A stretch of 64,000 nt of DNA from Ophiosphaerella korrae (taxonomy: Eukaryota; Ascomycota; Dothideomycetes; Pleosporales; Phaeosphaeriaceae), in contig JALNQF010000055.1 of the NCBI GenBank assembly GCA_028456385.1, positions 62,001 to 126,000 of the forward strand. Reading direction: 5' to 3'. A program made the position numbers and the translations under genes. Each line of letters starts with the position of its first letter. The stretch's first letter is position 1. The notes under the pieces were generated by a model. That model made no database searches and was not told where the DNA came from. It saw only the letters and a program-made list of their open reading frames with translations. Below, piece by piece: positions 35,264 through 44,796 of the stretch.

Positions 35264-37150
35264 ATGGCCGCCGCAACCAGCAGCACCACGCCCACCAAGC
35301 CCCCTCACCCCCATCCTCGCTACCCTGCGCCCTCGGCCAAAGACGGCTCCCCCGACCCGTCTCTCGCGCCGTCGCCGGCTGCCCTGCCCAACGGCGACCA
35401 GCAGCGCCGCACGTCGTTCAACTTCCTGCGCAAGAGCAGCGCGCCCGGCGGCAAGATGAGCAAGAAGCAGAAGGCCCTGGCCCAGGAGGAGGCCCTGCGC
35501 CGCCAGCGCGAGGCCGCCATGCTCCCCAAGCAGCCGCCGCGCCTGCCCACCCACTCTGCCCTGCCGCAGATCGAGGCCTTTGGCGGCGAGGCCTACCGCC
35601 CGGACTCGGTCGCCATCGTCTCCAACCGCGTGGCCAGCAGCTACGCCAACACGCACAACTTCAGCAGGCCGTCCGTGGACCAGCACCGCATCGCCGCGCC
35701 CTACCAGCCCCAAGCCCCCCCCGGCCCCGCCGCCGCCGCCGCTGCTGCTGCTGCCCCGCCCGCGTCTGGCGCCTCGCCCTCGTCCTACATGGGCTTCGAC
35801 CCCTACCCGCGCTCCGAGAGCATGACCAACCGCGGCCGCTACAGCTACGCCAGCAGCCAGATCAGCACCGTCAACAGCCCCCGCCGCGTGCGCCGCAGAA
35901 AGGACCCCACGCCCTTCAACATCCTCGTCATCGGCAACAAGGGCTGCGGCAAGTCCTCCTTCATCGACTTCCTGCGCACCGCCCTCGCCCTGCCCAGGAA
36001 GAACCGCCCCACCACCCCGTCGCCGCCTGCCACCGCCGTGGCCGACAACTCGACCTTCACCTCGGAATACCTCGAGACCGAGGTCGACGGCGAGCGCGTT
36101 GGCCTGACCCTCTGGGACTCCGAGGGCCTCGAGAAGAATGTCGTCGACTTCCAGCTGCCCATCATAACCTCCTTCCTCGAGTCCAAGTTTGAGGATACCT
36201 TTGGCGAGGAGCAAAAGGTCGTGCGTGCGCCAGGCGTCCGGGACACCCACATCCACTGCGTCTTCCTTGTCCTCGACCCAGCCCGCCTGGACGCCAACAT
36301 GGCAGAGGCCCGCAAGCGCTCCAACCTGGCCAAGCCCGGAGGCGCCGTCCTCGGCGGTCTCGACGAGAATCTCGACCTCAATGTGCTGCGCGAACTGCAG
36401 GGCAAGACGACTGTCATTCCTGTCATCAGCAAGGCCGATACCATTACTGGGGCGCACATGCGCCACCTGAAGAAGATGGTCTGGGACACGCTCAAGCGCG
36501 CCAAACTGGACCCTCTCGAGGCCCTGCACCTGGACATGGACGACGACGACGATGAGGAGGAGGACCCCGACCGTCTAGATGAGCGCGATGAAGATGACTA
36601 CGTTGCTTCCGATGACGAGGCCGCTCCAGACGTCTTGAACAAGATCCTCGAACGCCCATCTTCTGAAGCTGCCCGCTCCATCGGTTCGGCCAGCTCTTCT
36701 CCTCCAGCACACTCGCCTCCTACTTCGCCACCGAGCGCCAAAAAGAACCACAGCCGCAAACCGTCGGCCATTTCAGCATCAATCCACAGCGAAGATGCAG
36801 AGACGCCGTTTTTGCCTCTGAGTATCATCTCGCCGGACCCCTATGAGCCTGATGTTATTGGCCGCAAGTTCCCTTGGGGCTTCGCCGACCCGTACAATCC
36901 AGAACACTGTGACTTTGTCAAACTGCGAGAAAGCGTCTTCAGCGAATGGCGCGCTGAGCTCCGTGAAGCATCCCGAGAACAATGGTATGAGGGCTGGAGG
37001 ACAAGCCGCTTGCAGAAGGGAAGCAGCAGGCGACAAATTGTCACCTCGGATGGCCCCACTCTGAGGCAGCTTACCGTTCCGTCCGCGAATGGTCGGGCAT
37101 CGAGCGCTGGAAATGGTGGCTACCGTCAGCCCCGAAGCATTGGAGTTTAA
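35264..37150 (+). CDS. aspE: Septin, AspE-like (filamentous-fungal group)
   Basis: A single-exon gene of 628 residues. Septins are GTP-binding proteins that form filaments and rings at septa and growing tips; the AspE group is found in filamentous fungi and absent from budding yeast. The start at 35264 (gccATGgcc) is a strong initiation context; an in-frame ATG at 35183 would add 27 residues. The first 220 residues are disordered, Pro/Ala-rich with an Ala run. The P-loop GNKGCGKSS starts at residue 224. The G3 site reads LWDSEG rather than DTPG, and the G4 site is ISKAD. A long acidic insert (DDDDDEEED) and a Ser/Pro-rich segment interrupt the C-terminal half before PWGFADPYNPEHCDF. No C-terminal coiled coil is evident. 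GTP hydrolysis may be weak given the altered G3. Confidence 0.75.
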   Translation: MAAATSSTTPTKPPHPHPRYPAPSAKDGSPDPSLAPSPAALPNGDQQRRTSFNFLRKSSAPGGKMSKKQKALAQEEALRRQREAAMLPKQPPRLPTHSALPQIEAFGGEAYRPDSVAIVSNRVASSYANTHNFSRPSVDQHRIAAPYQPQAPPGPAAAAAAAAAPPASGASPSSYMGFDPYPRSESMTNRGRYSYASSQISTVNSPRRVRRRKDPTPFNILVIGNKGCGKSSFIDFLRTALALPRKNRPTTPSPPATAVADNSTFTSEYLETEVDGERVGLTLWDSEGLEKNVVDFQLPIITSFLESKFEDTFGEEQKVVRAPGVRDTHIHCVFLVLDPARLDANMAEARKRSNLAKPGGAVLGGLDENLDLNVLRELQGKTTVIPVISKADTITGAHMRHLKKMVWDTLKRAKLDPLEALHLDMDDDDDEEEDPDRLDERDEDDYVASDDEAAPDVLNKILERPSSEAARSIGSASSSPPAHSPPTSPPSAKKNHSRKPSAISASIHSEDAETPFLPLSIISPDPYEPDVIGRKFPWGFADPYNPEHCDFVKLRESVFSEWRAELREASREQWYEGWRTSRLQKGSSRRQIVTSDGPTLRQLTVPSANGRASSAGNGGYRQPRSIGV

Positions 37151-37717
37151 GAAGATCTCATGCTCTCGATGAACCGGATACTTTGTCGCCGGAACCCGAC
37201 TTAAATATACCCTAGGCGCCTGACCAAGCTCAGCGCTACCAGACTTTGCTCCGAAAACCTTCCATTCTGCACATTGTATGCAACCACCACCACCATCACC
37301 ACCACCAGCTTCGATGGAACAATATTTTGCCATTCTACCCAGGCATACTTTTCGCCACCCATACTTACACCTCACCTCCCGTTTTGACGACGAGCTATTG
37401 GCATTTTGTTTTGTTAGTTATCTGCTCGTCATAGTAGCACTGCATGTTTAAAATGCGCATACCCCTCTCTTTTTTTTTCTGTTTAGATCACGTCTCTCCT
37501 TGACTTGATTGACAATTCTGAAATTGCAAAGTGCATTTGGTACCACGCTGTGCGTAATTTACGGTGCCGGGATTTCAGCCATACCCTTCGTGGACGTTAC
37601 TTCACTAAACGATGTATCTAAGTTCGAGAGGGAGAAAGGACATAACAGTGGTGGAAGCAGATATTTAAAAAAAAATTATAACTTTTACATACTTTGACAG
37701 ATTTGTCTAGGGGCATT
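37151..37717. other. Convergent intergenic region
   Basis: The 3' ends of the septin and the enoyl-CoA hydratase genes face each other here. It contains a (cca)n-like short repeat near 37283-37312 and AT-rich sequence. No gene is seen. Confidence 0.5.
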
Positions 37718-38803
37718 CTAGATCTTCGCCCTGGCCTTGCTCTTCTCCTCCATCTCCTTCCTCTTCATCTCAAACCGGTTCTTGGGCGCATCCTCGACAA
37801 ACCGTTCCGCAAGCGCATCAATAGCATTCACGACGGCCATCATGCGCGCATCCCGTATCGGTGCATTCTGCAGCCGCTTCATCTCCATCATCGACTTGCC
37901 ATCATTCGTCTCAAGCTGGTCCTCCAAGAATCCAACCACCTTACCATGAAACGCATCCCCAGTCTCCTCCCACACATAGTTGTACAAGCCAGCATCCAAC
38001 AGCTCGCGCGCACTCAACTTCCTACCAAACATGAGGAAATCGTTTGCGCGATGGATCCCAATCGACTGCGCAAACGACAACGCAGACCCATTCTCAGGCA
38101 CCAAGCCCAGCGCACTAAACGGACATTGCAGCCACGCCGACGACGTAGCGAGCACAATATCCGCAATGCCCGGGAACCATGCCGCGCCACCGCCAACACC
38201 GGGCCCGTTGAGCGCGAGGATGAGCACTTTGCGATGGTCGATCATGGACCGGAGGAGTTCGAGCGCTGCATGCACATTAGTATCTTTTCTTTCTGACGCC
38301 CCCCCCCCCCTTGCGGCGCGCCCACCACCACCACATGCAACGCTTCTTGGGGGGGAAACTTGCAACTCACCATATGAGAACCTGCCTAGAAACGCAATCT
38401 TCTTTTCCGCAAGGGTATTGGGTTCTTCAACCTGGGGCGCTGGGAATCAATAGGCTGCTACTGCTATTTACAGAGCGAAATATCTGTACATACATTGGTG
38501 ACGGAAGTGATGCCTCGGACGTCTGCGCCGGCGGAGAAGAAGCGGCCCTCGCCAGTGATGACGGTGAAGACGGTGTCTGGGTGGGCGTCGAGGTCGCGGA
38601 GTGCGGCGATGGTCTCGGGGATGAGGTTGCCGCCGAAGGAATTGAGGGCCTTGGGGCGGTTGAACTGGGGGGAAGTTAGTTAGCGTCTTGACGACGAAGG
38701 GGAGGAGAGAGTAGGTAGGTAGGTAAGGTAAGGGAAGTGGTACCTTTATGATTCCAATCTTGCCCTTGATCTCGAACTTGATGTCCGAGTATTGGGATGC
38801 CAT
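37718..38803 (-). CDS. Peroxisomal enoyl-CoA hydratase/isomerase
   Basis: Four exons (38803-38744, 38664-38494, 38431-38371, 38265-37718) encode 279 residues. Crotonase-fold enzymes of this type hydrate enoyl-CoA or shift its double bond (delta3-delta2 isomerase) in fatty acid beta-oxidation. Seen here: ITGEGRFFSAGADVRG forming the first oxyanion-hole strand, LNGPGVGGGAAW forming the second, and LGLVPENGSALSFA carrying the single glutamate usual in delta3,delta2-isomerases. The protein ends AKI, a variant peroxisomal PTS1 signal known from yeast peroxisomal enzymes. I favour the isomerase, but hydratase is possible. Intron 3 contains a run of C and, about 35 bp on, a run of G. Confidence 0.85.
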
Positions 38804-39480
38804 GGTCAGCGATTTGGTCGTCTGATGGCGGTGGGTTCGGGTTCAGTGCTTGAGAGCACGGTAGGTATATGCTGAGAGGAGTTGGCTAGCAAGGAAAGCC
38901 GTGGGTTGTATTTAAGTCTCGACAAGTTGTGCATGCGCGAGTAAGTTGAGTTCGTAAGCCCTCCCACTCCGCTCCCCTCCACTCTCTCTCCACTCTCTCC
39001 ACTCTCCCCCCCCGCAAAACGCGTTCCCTGAGCCTCGGTTCGGGGATAAAGGCTTGAGGAATGTCCGCGCTTACTAGCCGTGACGACCAAGATACTCCGG
39101 AGCCATTTTGGTTAGTGCGACGAGCAGGTCGAGTCAGTTTAGCTGTCAGCCGCGTCTACAGTGACTTGTTTTTTTAAACCCACTATCGACCAGTATATTC
39201 GAGGTGAAGGTCTAGCGTAAGCCTCTTGATTTGAAAGTATCTGGAATGGTGGATGAAAATAATCACCACCACGTACGCCATCGTTTTGCGACATGCCTCG
39301 GCTCCCTTGCCATGTAACCGAGCTGGAGCGCTCTCACGTGTCGCCCACTTGAAAGTCTACTCATGTGCTTTGGCAAAAAAGTATAGAATGAGGGTCTCAG
39401 AGTTCATCATCTATAACATGCTCCGGAGCGAGGCTTGTGTAGCGTAATCATACAGATGTTTACATATACAAATATACTCA
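38804..39480. other. Intergenic, no gene recognised
   Basis: The left half is the promoter of the hydratase/isomerase gene, with a pyrimidine-rich (ctctcca)n-like stretch near 38970-39010. The right half is the 3' flank of the Mcp2-like gene. Nothing else is seen. Confidence 0.5.
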
Positions 39481-41511
39481 TTACCCGTGAAACACGCCAT
39501 GGTTCAGCTCCACGCCGAAATCTTTCGCATGCGCTTTCATTCTCTCCTCGATATCATCCTCCATGCCTTTCCCAAACCCCGTCAACTGCTTGAACCTGCT
39601 CCAGAAAAATGCCACGTCAGTCAGTACTAGAACACATCTAAATCGTAAATGCTTGACCCAATTACTCCACCTCTCACTGTACTTTAGATCTGGGCTCTCT
39701 GTAAGTGCCCTCGACGCCCACAGGCCAGTTATTTTGATCCTATTGACTGGAGAGCCGAGGAACTGATTGTTACCTTGTACAATTCGCAAATTACGACCGA
39801 TGAAGATGAGTTCTTGTGGCCATTTCTTGTCGTCCGCAAGCATCGTTCTAATTGCATCTCGTCCTCTAGATTGCATCTTGAATGCACGCTCGGCCTTGTC
39901 TTTACCAGACCAGCCCTTCCTCAGTCCATTCTCCACGCTTTTGTCACCACCTTCGTACGGTCGCATGAGCGTAGCTGATGCAAAAACATCGGCGTGGCCA
40001 ACACCCCAGCTTGTGGCGATATCTTTTATTGTGTCGTTGTCAAAAGCCAACAGTGATTTCCAGAACAAGGCGTATTGGTGTCTAAATTCCGGCTTCATAT
40101 GGATGTATAGACCATGGTCGATCAGGACAACCTCGGGCTGACCATTGGGTAGGCGCCGGACAAATATGTTCCCTGGATGCGGATCACAATGCACAATGCC
40201 CCAGAGGAACATTTGAGCAGAGAAGAGATCTACAATGGTGTTCATGGTGGTCTTCAGAGAAACGCCGAGGCCACCTTTGCGATCTTTCCCTTTCCAATCC
40301 GACCGATCAGGCTTGAAGGCAGTATGCTTCGGGGCATCCGGTGGAAACTTTGTATCACGCTGGGTCTTATTTTTGGGCATAGGTGGTAGCGGTTTACCAC
40401 CTGCACCTGGGCTGCCGCTTCGCCAACCACCCTGCCAGCTGTTTGTGATGCCCTCCTTGTCCCATAACCGTACACCCTCTATCCACTCAGCAGTCATGAT
40501 ACGCTTACTTGATAGTTCTCGGTAGACCTCGGGTACATATACTCTGCCCGCTAAGCGTTTTTCGGCGCGCACAAGATTTCGCATATCTTCGGCATTGTTC
40601 GCTTCGTTTTCGAAGTCGGTCTCGAGCATCAAGCGTTCTGACATGTAGGGTACGAGGGTATAGATTGGAATGTCAAACCACCAAGTGTACGCTCGCGATA
40701 CGACCTCGAATGCCCACAAGTCCCACCCAACCTGTGATGCAATCTCCCTCTTTTGGACCTTGATGGCGACTTCTCTACCATCGGCGAGCCTGGCCCAGTG
40801 TACCTGGGCGACGCTGGCACTTGCTCTTGCAGTCTTCTCCATGACCCCTTTGCCTGGTTCGTCTGTAAAGCTGATGCCAAAGACTTCCTCGACACTCTTG
40901 CCAAAGTCTTCTCGCACAACCTTCTCCACATCGTGCCACTCGTTCTGTGGCGCGTCGTCAAACATCCTCTGGAACATTTCCTGGAACTGTGGTGGCAAGA
41001 TGGCGCTCTGCATTGCGATGGCCTGGCCCATCTTCAGGTATAGCCCGCCATTGTGTCTAAGCAAGTCGAAGATACGAGTCGCATTACGGGTGTGTAGTTC
41101 CTCAATGCTGTTGGCGAAGGGCGGATGTGCTCGAAAGTTGATCTTGTAGTCCAAGCCTATGACCAGACCAGTCTTGAAAGTACGCAGGCAACGCATGAGG
41201 GAGGAAGCGTAAAACTGGCTATCGATAAGGTATCCGGCCCCAAATAGGCCCGTGGCGAGAGCGAGACGGCGCACCCATTTGCGGCGCGTGAAGGGCGGCT
41301 TGATCTTTCGAATCCTGGGCTTGGGCAGGTCTGCTGGGTTTGGCGGGCGAAGAGGCTCCCATGCTTGTGTTTGGAGGCGACGCCGCACCAAGGCTGTCTG
41401 GGATCCTCGAATGGGGGCGCCAGCGTGGGTCGCTAGCAATTTGAGGGCAGCATTGCGCCCTGTTGCTCGTTGGAGAGCGAACAAGCCATGTATCATGGCT
41501 GCTCCGTACAA
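39481..41511 (-). CDS. MCP2: UbiB/ABC1-family atypical kinase, mitochondrial (Mcp2/ADCK1-like)
   Basis: A single-exon gene of 676 residues. This family controls coenzyme Q and lipid homeostasis in the inner membrane; yeast Mcp2 (Cqd2) is the likely counterpart. The N-terminal 45 residues are Arg/Ala/Gln-rich without acids, fitting a presequence, and a membrane segment (LALATGLFGAGYLI) lies at about 83-96. The family-specific KxGQ motif is K160-Q163 in GGLYLKMGQAIAMQS. The kinase-like core has VAIKVQKREI, a DFENEANNAED helix, the catalytic-loop equivalent HCDPHPGNIFV and VLIDHG in place of DFG. A low-complexity insert of about 60 residues (Gly/Pro/Lys-rich) splits the core after EGVRLWDKEGI. 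A second ATG, at residue 6, may be the true start. Confidence 0.88.
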   Translation of the reverse strand: MYGAAMIHGLFALQRATGRNAALKLLATHAGAPIRGSQTALVRRRLQTQAWEPLRPPNPADLPKPRIRKIKPPFTRRKWVRRLALATGLFGAGYLIDSQFYASSLMRCLRTFKTGLVIGLDYKINFRAHPPFANSIEELHTRNATRIFDLLRHNGGLYLKMGQAIAMQSAILPPQFQEMFQRMFDDAPQNEWHDVEKVVREDFGKSVEEVFGISFTDEPGKGVMEKTARASASVAQVHWARLADGREVAIKVQKREIASQVGWDLWAFEVVSRAYTWWFDIPIYTLVPYMSERLMLETDFENEANNAEDMRNLVRAEKRLAGRVYVPEVYRELSSKRIMTAEWIEGVRLWDKEGITNSWQGGWRSGSPGAGGKPLPPMPKNKTQRDTKFPPDAPKHTAFKPDRSDWKGKDRKGGLGVSLKTTMNTIVDLFSAQMFLWGIVHCDPHPGNIFVRRLPNGQPEVVLIDHGLYIHMKPEFRHQYALFWKSLLAFDNDTIKDIATSWGVGHADVFASATLMRPYEGGDKSVENGLRKGWSGKDKAERAFKMQSRGRDAIRTMLADDKKWPQELIFIGRNLRIVQGNNQFLGSPVNRIKITGLWASRALTESPDLKYSERWSNWVKHLRFRCVLVLTDVAFFWSRFKQLTGFGKGMEDDIEERMKAHAKDFGVELNHGVFHG

Positions 41512-41933
41512 GGGTCAAGCAAAATGGCTTGAGAGTTGATTGTTTGCTGGGCGTGACATGGAAACCAAGAAAGTGCCTCAAGTGTGTTATTTCTCTCGGA
41601 CTTAAAGTCATGACGGCATTCAGCTGCCCGATTGCCGCCGCCATGTCGCAGGTAAGCGACGGCCCAGCACCAAACCCATTCCTCCGTTCCGCCCAAAACC
41701 TCGCACATTGCATCCTTCAAGGCAGCAACTTTTTCCACCCTACTTCTTCCGAGTCTGAAAATTTGCTTCAATAAGCTGACCACGTGTCTGACATGCGTAC
41801 AATCAGCTTCGCTTTGGCTTCGACGCACCAACGCATGAAGCCCTAGGAGTGTATCCGGCATGTCTTACCTGTTCTTGACCATATGCGCAGTAGAGTCCCT
41901 AGCGATATAGAGCTGCTTCGTACAGATGCTTCA
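41512..41933. other. Intergenic, upstream of Mcp2-like gene
   Basis: Promoter region of the Mcp2-like gene and 3' flank of YAE1. Short overlapping frames only; no motif recognised. Confidence 0.45.
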
Positions 41934-42497
41934 TCACTCTTCCACGCCGGGTTCAAGGCTCTTCTCCACCGCCTTCAAATCAACGCCCCATTTTCTCGCC
42001 ATATCCTCAATTGCTGCTGCCCACTTGTGCACAACAGGATGCTGCTCAGCCACTTCGCTGAACGTGGGATCCTCCTCCTCTCCACGAACCTCCCATTTCC
42101 AGACACCTTCCTCGTTCACCCAGTCTTGGCCAAGCAACTCCTCTATGGCTAGCTCTTTTTGCGCTGTATCATATGCTTCTTTCGACTCTTGGTATAGTTC
42201 CCTGTTGTGCTCTTTCCAGACTTCGACAAAACCACGTAGTACGCCACATATGTAACCTACACGTACACCTAGGTTTGCGCCGAGCGAATAACCCTCATCA
42301 AAACCTTCTTGCACGTACTTTCCTTTGCTAACGGAAAGACCTTCGCGATATGCATCTGTGTCGAGTGCACGTTGACGTGAAGGAAGATCAGACAGAATCT
42401 CGTGTGGGGTGGGCGAAGCTGGCGCAGAGCCATAAATGTCATCTAGCGCATTTTCGTGAGGAGGAGTGGGAGGAGCATGTCCTGCAGCAAGCTGCAT
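41934..42497 (-). CDS. YAE1: Yae1-domain protein
   Basis: Yae1 with Lto1 hands the iron-sulfur-cluster assembly machinery to the ribosome-recycling ABC protein Rli1/ABCE1 in the cytosol. The diagnostic deca-GX3 stretch is clear: YREGLSVSKGKYVQEGFDEG followed by YSLGANLGVRVGYICG. The C-terminal part is acidic and helical. The start at 42497 (MQLAAGHAPPTPP, 187 residues) is chosen because the upstream part of the open frame, from 42587, reads like leader sequence; an upstream exon cannot be excluded. The usual length of about 140-240 residues fits. Confidence 0.83.
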   Translation of the reverse strand: MQLAAGHAPPTPPHENALDDIYGSAPASPTPHEILSDLPSRQRALDTDAYREGLSVSKGKYVQEGFDEGYSLGANLGVRVGYICGVLRGFVEVWKEHNRELYQESKEAYDTAQKELAIEELLGQDWVNEEGVWKWEVRGEEEDPTFSEVAEQHPVVHKWAAAIEDMARKWGVDLKAVEKSLEPGVEE

Positions 42498-43165
42498 AAA
42501 GACCAAATGAGGCGACAGATGACCTATTATATCCATCTCTTCTTTTCCAGCGTGTACAAGACAGCAATCTAAAATGAATCGAGTCACGTTTGCGAAGCCA
42601 AAAGGTGTGGGGCAATATGTTCTGTAATGGGACTAGCGCTCTTATCGGAGAATGAACGGAGGTATGAGCCTTGCTATTCGACAGCCTACATTTTCTGGGA
42701 GACGAAATATGTAAGACGATCCTTTGCCCTAATGAGGTACTTGAAGCCATTCCAAGTATATCTATCTTACTTTCAACTTCAAGCCAAATTTTCAGAATCA
42801 GCTTAGGGCTCGCGGTGAAGAAGCAAACGTTACGCCAGTAGAAGCTTGCCTTCGTCAGCAACACGAGATATCCATGTATGTCTTGCGGAACTCCACCTCG
42901 CTGACACTAACATAGCAACCGCAGTTTTAGTCGCATCGGATGAATGCGAGCCTTTTCAACGGCGATAAAACGTTCCAGCGCAGCACCGCAATGGCCACAC
43001 GGACGAACGTCGGCTCTTCTATCTAGCTTATAACCAAACGTCCAGTGCATTCAGCTTCAAGCAGCTTTCCATCATCATCGGAAATCGTCTATATCACAAC
43101 TATATTATCTACGTGCAGTCATAACTTTTTTTCTCATCATTTCAAACAGGCAAATACTTGATAAT
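42498..43165. promoter_or_regulatory. Divergent promoter region, YAE1 / SDR
   Basis: The 668 bp between the proposed YAE1 start and the plus-strand SDR start would drive both genes. No complete gene or recognised binding site is seen. An undetected upstream YAE1 exon could lie here. Confidence 0.4.
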
Positions 43166-44179
43166 ATGGTTGCCATCGATGCCGTCCGCGCTAGCAATGC
43201 AGCCATCAAGTCTTTCCCAGCCAATGCCGTTGCTGTCTTCGTAGGCGGCACGAGTGGCATAGGCCTCTTCACAGCTCGGGAGCTGGTTCGCAACACCACG
43301 TCACCTCATGTTTATCTTGTAGGCCGTAACCAGACCGACGCCACTAAAATTATTCAAGAATTGAAGGGCATCAACGCTGCGTCTGAAGTCTCGTTCATCC
43401 AGAAAGATGTGTCCCTGCTAAGGAACGTGGATGAAGCATGTCAAGAGATCAAGACCAAAGAAAAGCAAGTCAATTTGCTTTTCATGACTTGTGGCCATTT
43501 CGTCCTTTCAGGACGCGATGAGACGGTAGAAGGCCTGGACAAGAAATTCGCGCTGCATTACTATTCACGCATGCGCTTCATCAACCAACTCCAACCCCTC
43601 CTGACCGCTGCCGCCACATCCAACTCGCTATCCCGAGTCGTTGCGGTTCTCGACCCTCAGCCAGGCCTCCGGCTCTCACCTAATTTCTCCGACCTCAGCC
43701 TCAAGACTTCGTTTTCCCTGAAAAACTGCGCAGTCCACGCCGGTGCGATGACCAATCTCGCATTCTCCCACCTCGCAAGCCAGAACCCTGGGACATCCTA
43801 CGTCCACGCCTACCCCTCGGTCGTGAAAACGGGCGTTGGAAGAGATGCATTTGGCGCCTTCGGGATTGTGGCCAAACCCTTTCTGCGGCTCATTAGCACA
43901 CTCATGGAAGTGAAGCAAGAGGAGAGTGGCCAGAGACATCTCTTTGCGGCTACGAGTCCTAAATTTGCACCCAAGGCAGCGAGTCAGAATGTCCAGGATG
44001 CTGCAATGGGAGGCGATGGTGTCAAGGGAAGTGGAAGCTATTTGCTGAACTGGAATAACGATGTGCTATCAGATACGGCCAAAGCGAAGAAGTTACGAGA
44101 CGATGGCAGGGAGAAGACAGTTTGGGAACATACAGAGGAAGTGTTCCGGAAGATCTGCAGCGAGGGCGGCAAGTATTAG
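43166..44179 (+). CDS. Short-chain dehydrogenase/reductase-like protein, atypical active site
   Basis: A single exon of 337 residues. The Rossmann nucleotide motif VFVGGTSGIGLFTARELV near residue 24 shows NAD(P) binding in the SDR fold. The canonical YxxxK is not found where expected: the corresponding helix reads LKNCAVHAGAMTNLAFSHLA, with His and no Lys. A conserved block FALHYYSRMRFINQLQPLL is present upstream, as in a group of fungal SDRs often found beside secondary-metabolite genes. HAYPSVVKTGVGRD is the usual substrate-loop start. It is therefore an SDR by fold, but catalysis through Tyr-Lys is doubtful. The substrate is unknown. Confidence 0.82.
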   Translation: MVAIDAVRASNAAIKSFPANAVAVFVGGTSGIGLFTARELVRNTTSPHVYLVGRNQTDATKIIQELKGINAASEVSFIQKDVSLLRNVDEACQEIKTKEKQVNLLFMTCGHFVLSGRDETVEGLDKKFALHYYSRMRFINQLQPLLTAAATSNSLSRVVAVLDPQPGLRLSPNFSDLSLKTSFSLKNCAVHAGAMTNLAFSHLASQNPGTSYVHAYPSVVKTGVGRDAFGAFGIVAKPFLRLISTLMEVKQEESGQRHLFAATSPKFAPKAASQNVQDAAMGGDGVKGSGSYLLNWNNDVLSDTAKAKKLRDDGREKTVWEHTEEVFRKICSEGGKY

Positions 44180-44796
44180 GTTGGGAGTTGTGCTCTTAGG
44201 AGTTACTGGATGTCCAGGATTTACATTATAGTCTTTAATTTTTCTCAAGTGTAATATTCCAGAATCGTCAATGTCATTGCATTCATTATAATTTTGACGA
44301 CTGTTTGATGTCATTGCCTTGTCACAAAATTGTCCATATCCCCATAAAATTCCTTTGCGTAGATCTGTCTCCTTGGCCCACGTTCCCATCGAGCTTATCT
44401 TTCTTATCCCTAACAATGATAATTTCCAGGCGCCGTGTGACGCCCTTGTTACCCAATACCAGAGCTTTCGGAGGGGGGTTCTTGTTCGGAATGCCAAATC
44501 GGGCATATCTCCGGATGGAAGCTTCCCCGCAAACATCGCAAGCAACCCAGCAATATTCTGGCGTCACTGCCGGAGCAGGAATTTGATGGAAGGCCATGCT
44601 TGGAAGAGAAGCGTCAGATGATCAAGTGTTGCAGCTCCTGAGCTAAGTGGGTTAAATAGCTTAAATCGTTCCGCCTCGTGAGAAATATGAACCACTCTGA
44701 ATTTCTCGCCTTATATTGTTTCCACATCCTTTCAGCTGGGTAATTTAGAACGCGCATGATATACCAATTGGGTTTCTAGCTCCGTCGAGATTCAAT
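44180..44796. other. Intergenic between two SDR genes
   Basis: About 620 bp between two same-strand SDR genes. Overlapping short frames on both strands at 44305-44621 carry no family motif. It probably holds the 3' UTR of the first gene and the promoter of the second. Confidence 0.45.

Noticed and set aside
35165..36529. A 454-codon minus-strand frame opposite the septin gene
   Set aside because: It is antisense to a clear septin coding region in GC-rich sequence; its composition (Gly/Ala/Val/Arg-rich, no domain) is that of a shadow frame.
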